Shown here: positions 52,956 to 61,860 of the stretch, in pieces | How positions within the stretch are numbered: position 1 is the first letter of the stretch | How the letters are laid out: each line of letters opens with the position of its first letter | Origin: Streptomyces griseus subsp. griseus | Lineage (GTDB): Bacteria; Actinomycetota; Actinomycetes; Streptomycetales; Streptomycetaceae | DNA length: 64,000 nucleotides | Direction of reading: 5' to 3' | Assembly: GCF_000720255.1 (NCBI RefSeq) | Contig: NZ_JOJE01000011.1 | Span: 186,001-250,000, forward strand | Made by a program: the position numbers and the translations under genes | Notes under the pieces: model-generated | What the model was told of the DNA's origin: nothing | The model's input: only the letters and a program-made list of their open reading frames with translations | Database searches by the model: none

Positions 52956-54545
52956 ATGGCACAGCAGCAGCGCGCTCAGGGCCCGTCCGACCCCGAGGCG
53001 ACTGGCGGCGGTATGTCAGACGCGCCTGAGATGTGGGGTAACGGCGGGTTGGTCGGGGACGGCCGGTACAGGTTGACCGGCAGACTCGGCCGGGGCGGCA
53101 TGGCCGAGGTGTTCGCGGCCGAGGACGTGCGCCTCGGACGCACCGTGGCCGTGAAGCTCCTGCGGGCCGATCTCGCCGAGGACCCCGTCTCCAAGGCCCG
53201 CTTCACGCGCGAGGCCCAGTCGGTGGCGGGCCTCAACCACCACGCGATCGTCGCCGTGTACGACTCCGGCGAGGACGTCGTCGGCGGCCAGTCCGTGCCG
53301 TACATCGTGATGGAGCTGGTCGAGGGCCGCACCATCCGTGACCTGCTGCTGAACGCCGAGGCCCCCGGCCCGGAGCAGGCCCTGATCATCGTCTCGGGTG
53401 TCCTGGAGGCGCTCGCCTACTCGCACCAGCACGGCATCGTGCACCGCGACATCAAACCGGCCAACGTCATCATCACCCACAACGGTGCCGTCAAGGTGAT
53501 GGACTTCGGCATCGCCCGCGCCCTGCACGGCGCGTCCACGACGATGACGCAGACCGGCATGGTCATGGGCACCCCTCAGTACCTCTCCCCGGAGCAGGCG
53601 CTCGGCAAGGCCGTCGACCACCGCTCCGACCTGTACGCGACGGGCTGCCTGCTGTACGAACTCCTCGCGCTGCGTCCGCCGTTCACCGGCGAGACCCCGC
53701 TGTCGGTGGTCTACCAGCACGTCCAGGACATCCCGGTGCCCCCGTCCCAGACCTCTGAGGGCACGTGCCCGCCGGAGCTCGACGGACTTGTCATGCGCTC
53801 CCTCGCCAAGGAGCCGGACGACCGCTTCCAGACCGCCGAGGAGATGCGCGGGCTGGTCCAGTACGGGCTCCAGATGCTGTACGACCAGGGCGGCCACACC
53901 GGCACCTGGGACACCGGCCCCGTCACCTCCCACGGGGGCCGGCAGGCCGCCGCGTCGGGCTTCGCGAGCACCTCGGTGATGCCGCACCCCGGCGACGCCT
54001 CCGGCACCACGCAGATCCCGCAGCCGATCCTGCCCTCCGGGTACGGCGGCGGTGACGAGGGCGGCTTCGAGGGACACGGCAACCGGGGCAGTGGCCGCGG
54101 CAAGCTGTGGATACTGGCCGTCCTCGCGGTGATCGCCATCGCGGGTGGCGTGGCCCTGGCGCTGAACAACAGCGGTGGCGGCAAGGGCGGTGGCGGCGAG
54201 ACCACCAAGTCGCCGACCCAGACGCAGACGACCAAGGAGGAGAAGCCCTCCGAGACGCCGAGCGACCAGGAGAGCGAGCAGCCCAGCGGCGACACGTCCG
54301 ACGACGACACCGGCTCGGGCTCCGGCTCGTACTACTCGCCGTCGTCCCGCCCGTCGTACACCCAGTCCCCGTCGCCCAGCAGCGAGCCGAGCGACGAGCC
54401 TTCGGACGAGCCGAGCAACGAGCCGGAGCCGTCGAACACGGCGACCCAGTCGCAGCCCCAGCCGAGCACGCCGGAGTCACCTCCCGCGGACGACGGCGGC
54501 GCCGACAACGGCGGCACGACCGGCGTCACTGGCGGGGGCGGCTGA
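52956..54545 (+). CDS. Membrane Ser/Thr protein kinase with disordered extracellular tail
   Basis: The 529-residue kinase has a catalytic domain (about 28-290) with GRGGMAEVFAAEDVRLGRTVAVK, HRDIKPANVII, DFGIARAL and the activation segment STTMTQTGMVMGTPQYLSPEQALG. A Gly-rich linker and one transmembrane helix (about 384-404, LWILAVLAVIAIAGGVALAL) precede a 120-residue tail made of Ser, Thr, Pro, Glu and Asp with no PASTA domain. The tail could span or sense the wall. ATG 52956 has GAGGACTG upstream; an internal ATG at 53013 is less likely. Confidence 0.93.
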   Translation: MAQQQRAQGPSDPEATGGGMSDAPEMWGNGGLVGDGRYRLTGRLGRGGMAEVFAAEDVRLGRTVAVKLLRADLAEDPVSKARFTREAQSVAGLNHHAIVAVYDSGEDVVGGQSVPYIVMELVEGRTIRDLLLNAEAPGPEQALIIVSGVLEALAYSHQHGIVHRDIKPANVIITHNGAVKVMDFGIARALHGASTTMTQTGMVMGTPQYLSPEQALGKAVDHRSDLYATGCLLYELLALRPPFTGETPLSVVYQHVQDIPVPPSQTSEGTCPPELDGLVMRSLAKEPDDRFQTAEEMRGLVQYGLQMLYDQGGHTGTWDTGPVTSHGGRQAAASGFASTSVMPHPGDASGTTQIPQPILPSGYGGGDEGGFEGHGNRGSGRGKLWILAVLAVIAIAGGVALALNNSGGGKGGGGETTKSPTQTQTTKEEKPSETPSDQESEQPSGDTSDDDTGSGSGSYYSPSSRPSYTQSPSPSSEPSDEPSDEPSNEPEPSNTATQSQPQPSTPESPPADDGGADNGGTTGVTGGGG

Positions 54546-54571
54546 GCCCGAGGCCGATCCGGCCGACCCCG

Positions 54572-54604
54572 CGCGCGTGGAGCCCTGCCGGGCCTCCACG
54601 CGCG
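54572..54604 (+). terminator. Hairpin after the plus-strand kinase gene
   Basis: CGCGCGTGGAG pairs exactly with CTCCACGCGCG across an 11-base loop, 27 bp past the stop at 54545. Confidence 0.8.
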
Positions 54605-54787
54605 TGTGCGTTACGTTGGAGATCTTTTCCGGCCAGCACTGCCCGGCCCTAATAGGCGAAAAGAAGAAAAACCCCCTTTTCTCCGTCTCTGCTCCAACGG
54701 AGTCGTTCTTGAACTCTTCCCGTTCCCGGGGTGGCCGGGATAACGTGCCGGTGTTCCGGCCCCCTGCCAGGCTGTAACCAGAGCCGT

Positions 54788-54873
54788 GACCTGCGGCTCC
54801 TCCGGCTGACCTGCGAAATACTCGGGCTTCCAAGCAAAAATACTTGGAAATCCAAGCAAAAACGCAGGTCAGG
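54788..54873 (+). repeat. Nested inverted and direct repeats in the leader of BCKDH/PDH operon 2
   Basis: CTGACCTGCG (54807-54816) is complementary to CGCAGGTCAG (54864-54873). Inside lies TTCCAAG-N8-CTTGGAA (54829-54850). TCCAAGCAAAAA occurs twice (54830-54841, 54852-54863) exactly 22 bp apart. TGACCTGCG also occurs at 54788-54796, 20 bp before its second copy. The block is AT-rich for this genome and lies 180-265 bp before the GTG at 55052. It looks like a multi-site operator or structured leader. The rest of the 54605-55051 gap has only a weak GAAAAG/CTTTTC inverted repeat near 54658-54683. Confidence 0.7.
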
Positions 54874-55051
54874 AGGGGTTTCACAGAAATGTGGAGCACT
54901 GGGTAACGTGATTGATGCAGGGCGCTCGCCGGGGCACCTGTCACGCCTGTTCCCGGCCGAGTGGCACCCACCCCGTGCAACGGGTGTCGGAAACAGGTGA
55001 GCCGCACTGGAACCCGGCAATCCCGGGGGCCGGACCGACGGAGGAGCACAC

Positions 55052-56284
55052 GTGACCGTGGAGAGCACTGCCGCGCGCACACCGCGACGCAGCGCCGGGA
55101 GCAAGGCCGGCACCGCCGGTGCCAAAGCAGCCGGCACCACCGGTACCAAGCGCACCACCCGCACGACCGCCAAGAAGGGAACCGCCGCCCAGCAGGGCGC
55201 CGACCCGGAGCTCGTGCAACTGCTGACGCCCGAGGGCGAGCGCGTCAAGAACGCCGACTACGACCAGTACGTCGACGGCGTCACCCCCGAAGAGCTCCGC
55301 GGCCTCTACCGCGACATGGTGCTCACCCGCCGCTTCGACGCCGAGGCGACCGCCCTTCAGCGCCAGGGCGAGCTGGGCCTGTGGGCCTCGCTGCTCGGCC
55401 AGGAGGCCGCCCAGATCGGCTCGGGACGGGCCCTGCGCGACGACGACTACGTCTTCCCGACCTACCGCGAGCACGGCGTCGCCTGGTGCCGCGGCGTCGA
55501 CCCGACCAACCTCCTCGGCATGTTCCGCGGCGTGAACAACGGCGGCTGGGACCCCAACAGCAACAACTTCCAGCTGTACACGATCGTCATCGGCTCCCAG
55601 ACGCTGCACGCCACCGGCTACGCGATGGGCATCGCCAAGGACGGCGCGGACTCGGCGGTGATCGCCTACTTCGGCGACGGCGCGAGCAGCCAGGGAGACG
55701 TCGCGGAGTCGTTCACCTTCTCAGCGGTCTACAACGCCCCGGTCGTGTTCTTCTGTCAGAACAACCAGTGGGCGATCTCCGAGCCCACCGAGAAGCAGAC
55801 CCGCGTCCCGCTCTACCAGCGCGCCCAGGGCTTCGGCTTCCCGGGCGTGCGCGTGGACGGCAACGACGTCCTGGCCTGCCTCGCGGTGACGAAGTGGGCC
55901 CTGGAGCGGGCCCGCGCCGGCGAGGGACCGACGCTGGTCGAGGCGTACACGTACCGCATGGGCGCCCACACCACCTCCGACGACCCCACCCGCTACCGCC
56001 ACGACGACGAGCGGGCGGCCTGGGAGGCGAAGGACCCGATCCTGCGGCTGCGCCGCTACCTCGAGACCTCAAACCACGCGAACGAGGGATTCTTCGCGGA
56101 ACTGGAGGCCGAGAGCGAAGCGTTGGGCAAACGAGTACGCGAAGCGGTCCGTGCCATGCCGGACCCGGACCATTTCGCCATCTTCGAGAACGCGTACGCG
56201 GACGGGCACGCGCTCGTCGACGAGGAGCGTGCCCAGTTCGCCGCCTACCAGGCTTCGTTCGCGGACGTAGAGGGGGGTCACTGA
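55052..56284 (+). CDS. bkdA: Alpha-keto acid dehydrogenase E1 alpha (operon 2)
   Basis: The 410-residue E1 alpha starts at GTG 55052 with GGAGGAG eight bases upstream. The first 50 residues are an Ala/Thr/Lys/Gly-rich disordered tail absent from operon 1. The core has TRRFDAEATALQRQGELGLWASLLGQEAAQIGSG, VFPTYREHGVAWCRG, the TPP motif YFGDGASSQGDVAESFTFSAVYNAPVVFFCQNN and RMGAHTTSDDPTRYR split over the loop. Relatives are annotated either as branched-chain keto acid or pyruvate dehydrogenase E1 alpha; I cannot choose from sequence. It is controlled by the unusual leader upstream. Confidence 0.9.
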   Translation: MTVESTAARTPRRSAGSKAGTAGAKAAGTTGTKRTTRTTAKKGTAAQQGADPELVQLLTPEGERVKNADYDQYVDGVTPEELRGLYRDMVLTRRFDAEATALQRQGELGLWASLLGQEAAQIGSGRALRDDDYVFPTYREHGVAWCRGVDPTNLLGMFRGVNNGGWDPNSNNFQLYTIVIGSQTLHATGYAMGIAKDGADSAVIAYFGDGASSQGDVAESFTFSAVYNAPVVFFCQNNQWAISEPTEKQTRVPLYQRAQGFGFPGVRVDGNDVLACLAVTKWALERARAGEGPTLVEAYTYRMGAHTTSDDPTRYRHDDERAAWEAKDPILRLRRYLETSNHANEGFFAELEAESEALGKRVREAVRAMPDPDHFAIFENAYADGHALVDEERAQFAAYQASFADVEGGH

Positions 56285-56285
56285 A

Positions 56286-57272
56286 ATGGCCGAGACCGTC
56301 AAAAACCTGGCCATGGCCAAAGCGATCAACGAATCGCTGCGTCGCGCCCTGGAAACCGACCCCAAGGTCCTCATCATGGGTGAGGACGTCGGCAAGCTCG
56401 GCGGTGTCTTCCGCGTCACCGACGGCCTCCAGAAGGACTTCGGCGAAAGCCGCGTCATCGACACCCCTCTCGCCGAGTCCGGCATCGTCGGCACCGCGAT
56501 CGGCCTCGCCCTGCGCGGCTACCGCCCCGTGGTGGAGATCCAGTTCGACGGCTTCGTCTTCCCCGCCTACGACCAGATCGTCACCCAGCTCGCCAAGATG
56601 CACGCCCGCTCCCTGGGCAAGGTCAAACTCCCCGTCGTCGTGCGCATCCCCTACGGCGGCGGCATCGGCGCGGTCGAGCACCACTCCGAGTCCCCCGAGG
56701 CCCTCTTCGCCCACGTCGCCGGCCTGAAGGTGGTCTCCCCGTCCAACGCCTCGGACGCCTACTGGATGATGCAGCAGGCCATCCAGAGCGACGACCCGGT
56801 CATCTACTTCGAGCCCAAGCGCCGCTACTGGGACAAGGCCGAGGTGAGCACGGAGGCGATTCCCGGCCCGCTGCACAAGGCGAGCGTGGTCCGTGACGGC
56901 ACCGACCTCACCCTCGCCGCCTACGGCCCCATGGTGAAGCTCTGCCAGGAAGTCGCCGACGCGGCCGCCGAGGAGGGCAAGTCCCTCGAAGTCCTCGACC
57001 TGCGTTCGGTCTCTCCCCTCGACTTCGACACGATCCAGGCCTCCGTCGAGAAGACGCGCCGCCTGGTCGTCGTCCACGAGGCACCGGTGTTCTTCGGCTC
57101 CGGCGCCGAGATCGCCGCCCGTATCACCGAGCGCTGCTTCTACCACCTGGAAGCCCCCGTCCTCCGCGTCGGCGGCTACCACGCCCCCTACCCGCCCGCG
57201 CGTCTGGAAGAGGAGTACCTGCCGGGCCTCGACCGGGTACTCGACGCCGTCGACCGCGCGCTGGCGTACTGA
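56286..57272 (+). CDS. bkdB: Alpha-keto acid dehydrogenase E1 beta (operon 2)
   Basis: The 328-residue partner of the preceding E1 alpha begins MAETVKNLAMAKAINESLRRALETDPKVLIMGEDVGKLGGVFRVTDGLQKDFGESRVIDTPLAESG. It includes PYGGGIGAVEHHSESPEALFAHVAGLKVVSPSNASDAYWMMQQAIQ and the C-terminal DLRSVSPLDFDTIQASVEKTRRLVVVHEA block. It is separated from E1 alpha by one base and from E2 by 10. It resembles operon 1 E1 beta closely, so the operons are old duplicates. Confidence 0.94.
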   Translation: MAETVKNLAMAKAINESLRRALETDPKVLIMGEDVGKLGGVFRVTDGLQKDFGESRVIDTPLAESGIVGTAIGLALRGYRPVVEIQFDGFVFPAYDQIVTQLAKMHARSLGKVKLPVVVRIPYGGGIGAVEHHSESPEALFAHVAGLKVVSPSNASDAYWMMQQAIQSDDPVIYFEPKRRYWDKAEVSTEAIPGPLHKASVVRDGTDLTLAAYGPMVKLCQEVADAAAEEGKSLEVLDLRSVSPLDFDTIQASVEKTRRLVVVHEAPVFFGSGAEIAARITERCFYHLEAPVLRVGGYHAPYPPARLEEEYLPGLDRVLDAVDRALAY

Positions 57273-57282
57273 GGAGAGGGTC

Positions 57283-58722
57283 GTGACGACGATGACAGAA
57301 GCGTCCGTACGCGAGTTCAAGATGCCCGACGTGGGCGAGGGACTCACCGAGGCCGAGATCCTCAAGTGGTACGTCCAGCCCGGTGACACGGTGACGGACG
57401 GCCAGGTGGTCTGCGAGGTCGAGACCGCCAAGGCGGCCGTCGAACTCCCCATCCCCTACGACGGCGTGGTCCGCGCGCTCCACTTCACCGAGGGCACCAC
57501 GGTCGACGTGGGTACGTCGATCATTGCGGTGGACGTGGCGGGCGGCGCCGCTGCCGCCGAGGAGACGGCACCCGCGGAGGCGTCAGAGCCCCGGTCCGAG
57601 CCGGAGCCGAAGCCGGAGAGCTCGGAAGCCGCCCCGAAGCGCCAGCCGGTCCTCGTCGGCTACGGCGTGGCCGCCTCCTCCACCAAGCGCCGTCCCCGCA
57701 AGGGCCCGGAGGTTCCCGTCCGGGAGGCGACGACGACACTCCCGACGAAGTCGCTCCCGACGAAGCCGCTCCCGACGGAGCTGAACGGCCACGGCGGCAC
57801 GGCCACCGAGCCGGGTCAGCGCCCCCTCGCCAAGCCCCCGGTGCGAAAGCTGGCGAAGGACCTGGGCGTCGATCTGGCGACGGTCACGCCTTCCGGCCCG
57901 GACGGCGTCATCACCCGTGAGGACGTCCACGCGGCGGCGGCCCCGCCCGCGCCGGCCCCCGAGCCGGTGGCGGCCCCGGTCGTCGCGGCGCCCCCCGCAC
58001 CGGTGGCGACGTACGACGCGGCGCGGGAGACCCGTATCCCGGTCAAGGGTGTCCGCAAGGCGACGGCCGCGGCGATGGTCGGCTCGGCGTTCACGGCCCC
58101 GCACGTCACGGAGTTCGTGACGGTGGACGTGACCCGCACGATGAAGCTGGTCGAGGAGCTCAAGCAGGACAAGGAGATGCAGGGCTTGCGGGTCAACCCG
58201 CTGCTGCTGGTCGCCAAGGCCCTGCTGGTCGCGATCAGGCGCAACCCGGACATCAACGCGTCCTGGGACGAGGCCAACCAGGAGATCGTGGTCAAGCACT
58301 ACGTGAACCTGGGCATCGCGGCGGCCACCCCCCGGGGCCTCATCGTCCCCAACATCAAGGACGCTCACGCCAAGACCCTCCCGCAACTCGCGGAGGCCCT
58401 CGGTGAGCTGGTCTCCACGGCGAGGGAGGGCAAGACGTCCCCCGCCGCCATGCAGGGCGGCACGCTCACCATCACCAACGTCGGCGTCTTCGGCGTCGAC
58501 ACCGGCACACCCATCCTCAACCCGGGCGAGTCCGCGATCCTCGCGATCGGCGCGATCAAGCTCCAGCCCTGGGTCCACAAGGGCAAGGTCAAGCCGCGTC
58601 AGGTCACCACCCTGGCGCTCTCCTTCGACCACCGCCTGGTCGACGGCGAGCTGGGCTCCAAGGTCCTCGCCGATGTCGCGGCGATCCTGGAGGACCCCAA
58701 GCGCCTGATCACCTGGGCGTGA
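57283..58722 (+). CDS. bkdC: Dihydrolipoamide acyltransferase E2 (operon 2)
   Basis: The 479-residue E2 has a lipoyl domain (about 8-82, VETAKAAVELPIPY), a linker with a small KSLPTKPLPTELNG repeat, a subunit-binding domain (about 186-222, PPVRKLAKDLGVDLATVTPSGPDG) and a catalytic domain ending with LSFDHRLVDGELG. GTG 57283 follows GGAGAGGG. As in operon 1 no E3 gene is present, so both complexes must share a lipoamide dehydrogenase coded elsewhere. It is followed by a 20 bp perfect terminator stem. Confidence 0.93.
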   Translation: MTTMTEASVREFKMPDVGEGLTEAEILKWYVQPGDTVTDGQVVCEVETAKAAVELPIPYDGVVRALHFTEGTTVDVGTSIIAVDVAGGAAAAEETAPAEASEPRSEPEPKPESSEAAPKRQPVLVGYGVAASSTKRRPRKGPEVPVREATTTLPTKSLPTKPLPTELNGHGGTATEPGQRPLAKPPVRKLAKDLGVDLATVTPSGPDGVITREDVHAAAAPPAPAPEPVAAPVVAAPPAPVATYDAARETRIPVKGVRKATAAAMVGSAFTAPHVTEFVTVDVTRTMKLVEELKQDKEMQGLRVNPLLLVAKALLVAIRRNPDINASWDEANQEIVVKHYVNLGIAAATPRGLIVPNIKDAHAKTLPQLAEALGELVSTAREGKTSPAAMQGGTLTITNVGVFGVDTGTPILNPGESAILAIGAIKLQPWVHKGKVKPRQVTTLALSFDHRLVDGELGSKVLADVAAILEDPKRLITWA

Positions 58723-58723
58723 C

Positions 58724-58767
58724 AGCGAAGAGCCGCGCATCCCGGCAGGGATGCGCGGCTCTTCGCT
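58724..58767. terminator. 20 bp perfect hairpin shared by convergent genes
   Basis: The arms at 58724-58743 and 58748-58767 are exact complements with a GGCA loop. The stem begins 1 bp after the E2 stop and ends 6 bp from the DD-carboxypeptidase stop, so it serves both transcripts. Confidence 0.92.
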
Positions 58768-58773
58768 GCGGGC

Positions 58774-59676
58774 TCAGCCCAGCCTGGCGAAGCCGTAGTT
58801 CATCAGCTTCGTCGCGTCGGAGGCGCGCTGGGGGATGCCGGTCGAGGCGAGGACCGTGCCGATGACGGTCTTGCCGCCCCGGGTGGCGGCGAAGACGAGG
58901 CAGTACTTCGCCTCGGGGCCGGAGCCGGTCTTCACGCCGATGGCGCCGCTGTAGCTGCTGAGCAGCGTGTTGGTGTTCTCCCACGTGTCCATCGTGCGGG
59001 TGCTGCCCGTCTTGGTGATGGTCTTCGCGGTGTACTTCTTCGTCTTCACGATGGCGCGGAAGTTGGCGTTCTTCATCGCGCTGCTGGCGATCTTCGTGAG
59101 GTCCTTCGCCGTCGAGTAGTTGGCGCCGTTGCCGATGCCGTCGAAGGAGTCGAAGTGCGTGTTCGTCAGACGCAGGTTCCTCGCCTCGGTGTTCATCTTG
59201 CCGATGAACGACTTCACGCGCGCGGCCCGCGTCGAGCCGGAGCCGAACTTGTCGGCCAGGGCGTAGGCGGCGTCGCAGCCGGACGGCAGCATCAGGCCGT
59301 ACAGCAGCTGACGGACGGTGACCTTGTCGCCGACGATCAGGTGGGCCTGAGAGGCGTTGTTGGCGACGACGTAGTCGCTGTAGGCCTTGGCGATCGTGAC
59401 CTTGGCGTCGAGGTTCAGGTTCGGCTGCGCCAGCACGACCTTCGCGGTCATGATCTTCGTGGTGGAGCCGGTGGAGAGCTTGGTGTCGGCGCCCTTGCCG
59501 TACAGCTGGGAGCCGTTGGCGTTGTTCATCACGAAGCCGGTCTTGGCGGCGATCGTAGGAGCGGTAACGGCCTGAGCGGGCGCCGCGGTGAGGGCTCCGG
59601 TGGCGAGCACGGCGCCGGTGGTTACGGTCACGGCTGCGGCCCTGCGGATACGGATGCCCTTGATACGGGTGATCAA
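58774..59676 (-). CDS. D-alanyl-D-alanine carboxypeptidase, S11 family (Streptomyces K15-like)
   Basis: The 300-residue secreted enzyme trims or exchanges the terminal D-Ala of peptidoglycan stems. A signal peptide (basic KGIRIRR, hydrophobic AAAVTVTTGAVLATGALTAAPAQA) precedes the PBP fold. The motifs are the active Ser in LSTGSTTKIMTA, SGC in LMLPSGCDAAYAL (instead of SxN, as in the K15 DD-transpeptidase), and KTGSG. No ATG or GTG fits the signal peptide; TTG 59676 was taken, which leaves a G-rich site upstream. The long open frame to 60513 is antisense to the GntR gene and rejected. Confidence 0.9.
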   Translation of the reverse strand: MITRIKGIRIRRAAAVTVTTGAVLATGALTAAPAQAVTAPTIAAKTGFVMNNANGSQLYGKGADTKLSTGSTTKIMTAKVVLAQPNLNLDAKVTIAKAYSDYVVANNASQAHLIVGDKVTVRQLLYGLMLPSGCDAAYALADKFGSGSTRAARVKSFIGKMNTEARNLRLTNTHFDSFDGIGNGANYSTAKDLTKIASSAMKNANFRAIVKTKKYTAKTITKTGSTRTMDTWENTNTLLSSYSGAIGVKTGSGPEAKYCLVFAATRGGKTVIGTVLASTGIPQRASDATKLMNYGFARLG

Positions 59677-59874
59677 CAGAAATACCCCGATTGCTATGAA
59701 TGCCCCTATTTGACGGCCCAGTTGGAGGGGATAGATAGAAGGGCCGTATGCGTGTGACACGTAAGTAGCACAGAAGGTTGTGCGGATTCGCGGCGGGGTT
59801 CGATAACGGCCACAGGGGCGTCCGCATGATGGACGGGGCCCCTCATGCGTACGTGTTGTATCTATCCTGTGGTC

Positions 59875-60537
59875 ATGTCGTCCGCCCCGCCCGCTCCCGT
59901 CAAGCAGCCACCCGCCGCCGACCGCGTCTACACCCACGTCAAGCAGGGTGTCCTGGACCGCCGTTACGAGGGCGGGACCCTCCTCACCGAGGGCGAGCTC
60001 GCCGAGGCCGTCGGGGTGTCGCGCACCCCGGTGCGCGAGGCGCTGCTTCGGCTGGAGGTGGAGGGGCTGATCAAGCTCTACCCGAAGAAGGGCGCCCTGG
60101 TCCTGCCCGTCTCCGCGCAGGAGATCGCGGACGTGGTGGAGACCCGGCTGCTGGTCGAGGAGCACGCGCTGCGCAAGGCCGTACCGGCCCCGCCGGGGCT
60201 TCTCGAGCGCCTCGCGGAACTGCTCGCGCGCCAGAAGGAACAGGCCGCCACCGGCGAACTGGCCGAGGCCGCGGTCACCGACCGCTGCTTCCACGCCGAG
60301 ATCGTCCGCAGCGGCGGCAACGAGATCCTCTCCCGCCTCTACGACCAACTGCGCGACCGACAGCTGCGCATGGGCGTCGCCATCATGCACTCCCACCCGG
60401 ACCGGATCGCCAAGGGCCTCGCCGAGCACGAGGAGATCCTGCGGGCGCTGCGCTCCGGGGACGCCGAGGAGGCCGTGGCGATCGTCCACCGGCACATCGG
60501 CTGGTTCTCGCACCTGGCGCGGGGAGAGGTTCGATGA
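59875..60537 (+). CDS. GntR family regulator (FadR subgroup)
   Basis: The 220-residue regulator has a winged helix N-terminus (about 15-80: DRVYTHVKQGVLDRRYEGGTLLTEGELAEAVGVSRTPVREALLRLEVEGLI split over helices) and an FCD effector domain with HAEIVRSGGNEILSRLYDQLRDRQLRMGV and HEEILRALRSGDAEEAVAIVHRHIG. The His/Asp residues there often bind metal or a carboxylate ligand. A TATCCT -10 box six bases before the ATG suggests a leaderless mRNA. The MFS gene overlaps its stop (ATGA), so it probably controls that transporter. Confidence 0.9.
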   Translation: MSSAPPAPVKQPPAADRVYTHVKQGVLDRRYEGGTLLTEGELAEAVGVSRTPVREALLRLEVEGLIKLYPKKGALVLPVSAQEIADVVETRLLVEEHALRKAVPAPPGLLERLAELLARQKEQAATGELAEAAVTDRCFHAEIVRSGGNEILSRLYDQLRDRQLRMGVAIMHSHPDRIAKGLAEHEEILRALRSGDAEEAVAIVHRHIGWFSHLARGEVR

Positions 60538-61850
60538 GGGCAGGAGCCGGCTCGTCGGCCAACTCCACCCTTCCGGGTGATCCTCCGGGCGGCCGTCGCG
60601 CCGTCGCCGTCTGGGGCATCGGCGTCTCCGTCTACTTCGTCGCCGTCATCTTCCGTACGTCCCTGGGAGTCGCCGGTCTCGACGCCGTCGAGCGCTTCCA
60701 TGTGGGCGCCTCGGCCCTGTCGACGTTCTCGATCCTCCAGCTCCTCGTCTACGCCGGGATGCAGATACCGGTCGGCCTGCTCGTGGACCGGCTCGGCACC
60801 AAGAAGGTGCTGGGTATCGGCGTGGTGCTGTTCACGGCCGGGCAGCTGGGCTTCGCGTTCTCCCCGTCGTACGGCACGGCCCTCGCCTCGCGGGCCCTGC
60901 TCGGGTGCGGTGACGCGATGACGTTCATCAGCGTGCTGCGGCTCGGCACCCGCTGGTTCCCGGCCCGGCGCGGTCCGATGATCGCGCAGATGGCGGGCCT
61001 CGCCGGGATGGCGGGCAACCTGGTCTCCACCCTCGTCCTGGCCCGAGTGCTGCACGGCATCGGCTGGACGGCGGCGTTCGCGGGCAGCGCGGTCGCGGGT
61101 GTGGTGGTCCTCGTCCTGCTGCTGCTCTTCCTGAAGGACCACCCCGAGGGACACGAGCCCGCGCCGATGTCGCACCAGGGCGCCGCGTACGTACGGCGGC
61201 AGATCGCGGCGTCCTGGCGGGAGCCGGGGACACGCCTGGGGCTGTGGGTGCACTTCACGACCCAGTTCCCGGCGATGGTGTTCCTGCTGCTGTGGGGGCT
61301 GCCGTTCCTGGTCGAGGCGCAGGGGCTCAGCCGGGCCACGGCCGGTGAGCTGCTGACTCTCGTCGTGCTGTCGAACATGGTCATCGGCCTCGTCTACGGC
61401 CAGATCATCGCCCGGCACCACGCGGCACGGCTGCCGCTCGCCCTCGGGACCGTCGGCGCGACCGCGCTGCTGTGGGCTGCGACGCTGGCCTACCCCGGCG
61501 ACCACGCGCCGATGTGGCTGCTCGTCGTGCTGTGCGCGGTGCTGGGTGCCTGCGGTCCCGCCTCCATGATCGGCTTCGACTTCGCCCGCCCGGCCAACCC
61601 GCCGGAGCGTCAGGGGACGGCGTCCGGCATCACCAACATGGGTGGTTTCACGGCCTCCATGACGACGCTCCTGGCGGTCGGGGTGCTGCTGGACGCCACC
61701 GGTGACGACTACGCGATCGCCTTCTCGGCCGTGTTCGTCCTCCAGGCCCTCGGCATCACCCAGATCCTGCGCCTGCGCAGGCGGGCGGCGCGCAGGGAGC
61801 GCGAGCGGCTGGTCGCGAGCCGGGTGGAGACCGTGCACGTGCCGGCGTGA
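60534..61850 (+). CDS. MFS transporter in operon with the GntR regulator
   Basis: The 438-residue 12-helix MFS protein begins with a short hydrophilic tail. It shows VSVYFVAVIFRTSLGVAGLDAVERF, the motif-A-like LLVDRLGTKKVLGIGVVLFTAGQLGF and ALLGCGDAMTFISVLRLGTRWFP split over helices 3-4. Further on are RQGTASGITNMGGFTASMTTLLAVGVLLD and a basic tail. It could carry an organic acid, given the FadR-type regulator, but the substrate is unknown. Confidence 0.88.
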   Translation: MRAGAGSSANSTLPGDPPGGRRAVAVWGIGVSVYFVAVIFRTSLGVAGLDAVERFHVGASALSTFSILQLLVYAGMQIPVGLLVDRLGTKKVLGIGVVLFTAGQLGFAFSPSYGTALASRALLGCGDAMTFISVLRLGTRWFPARRGPMIAQMAGLAGMAGNLVSTLVLARVLHGIGWTAAFAGSAVAGVVVLVLLLLFLKDHPEGHEPAPMSHQGAAYVRRQIAASWREPGTRLGLWVHFTTQFPAMVFLLLWGLPFLVEAQGLSRATAGELLTLVVLSNMVIGLVYGQIIARHHAARLPLALGTVGATALLWAATLAYPGDHAPMWLLVVLCAVLGACGPASMIGFDFARPANPPERQGTASGITNMGGFTASMTTLLAVGVLLDATGDDYAIAFSAVFVLQALGITQILRLRRRAARRERERLVASRVETVHVPA

Positions 61851-61860
61851 CGCCCGCCGT

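Noticed and set aside
59677..60513. Upstream extension of the DD-carboxypeptidase frame
   Set aside because: It is antisense to the well-supported GntR gene and would put a hydrophilic 280-residue leader before an obvious signal peptide.
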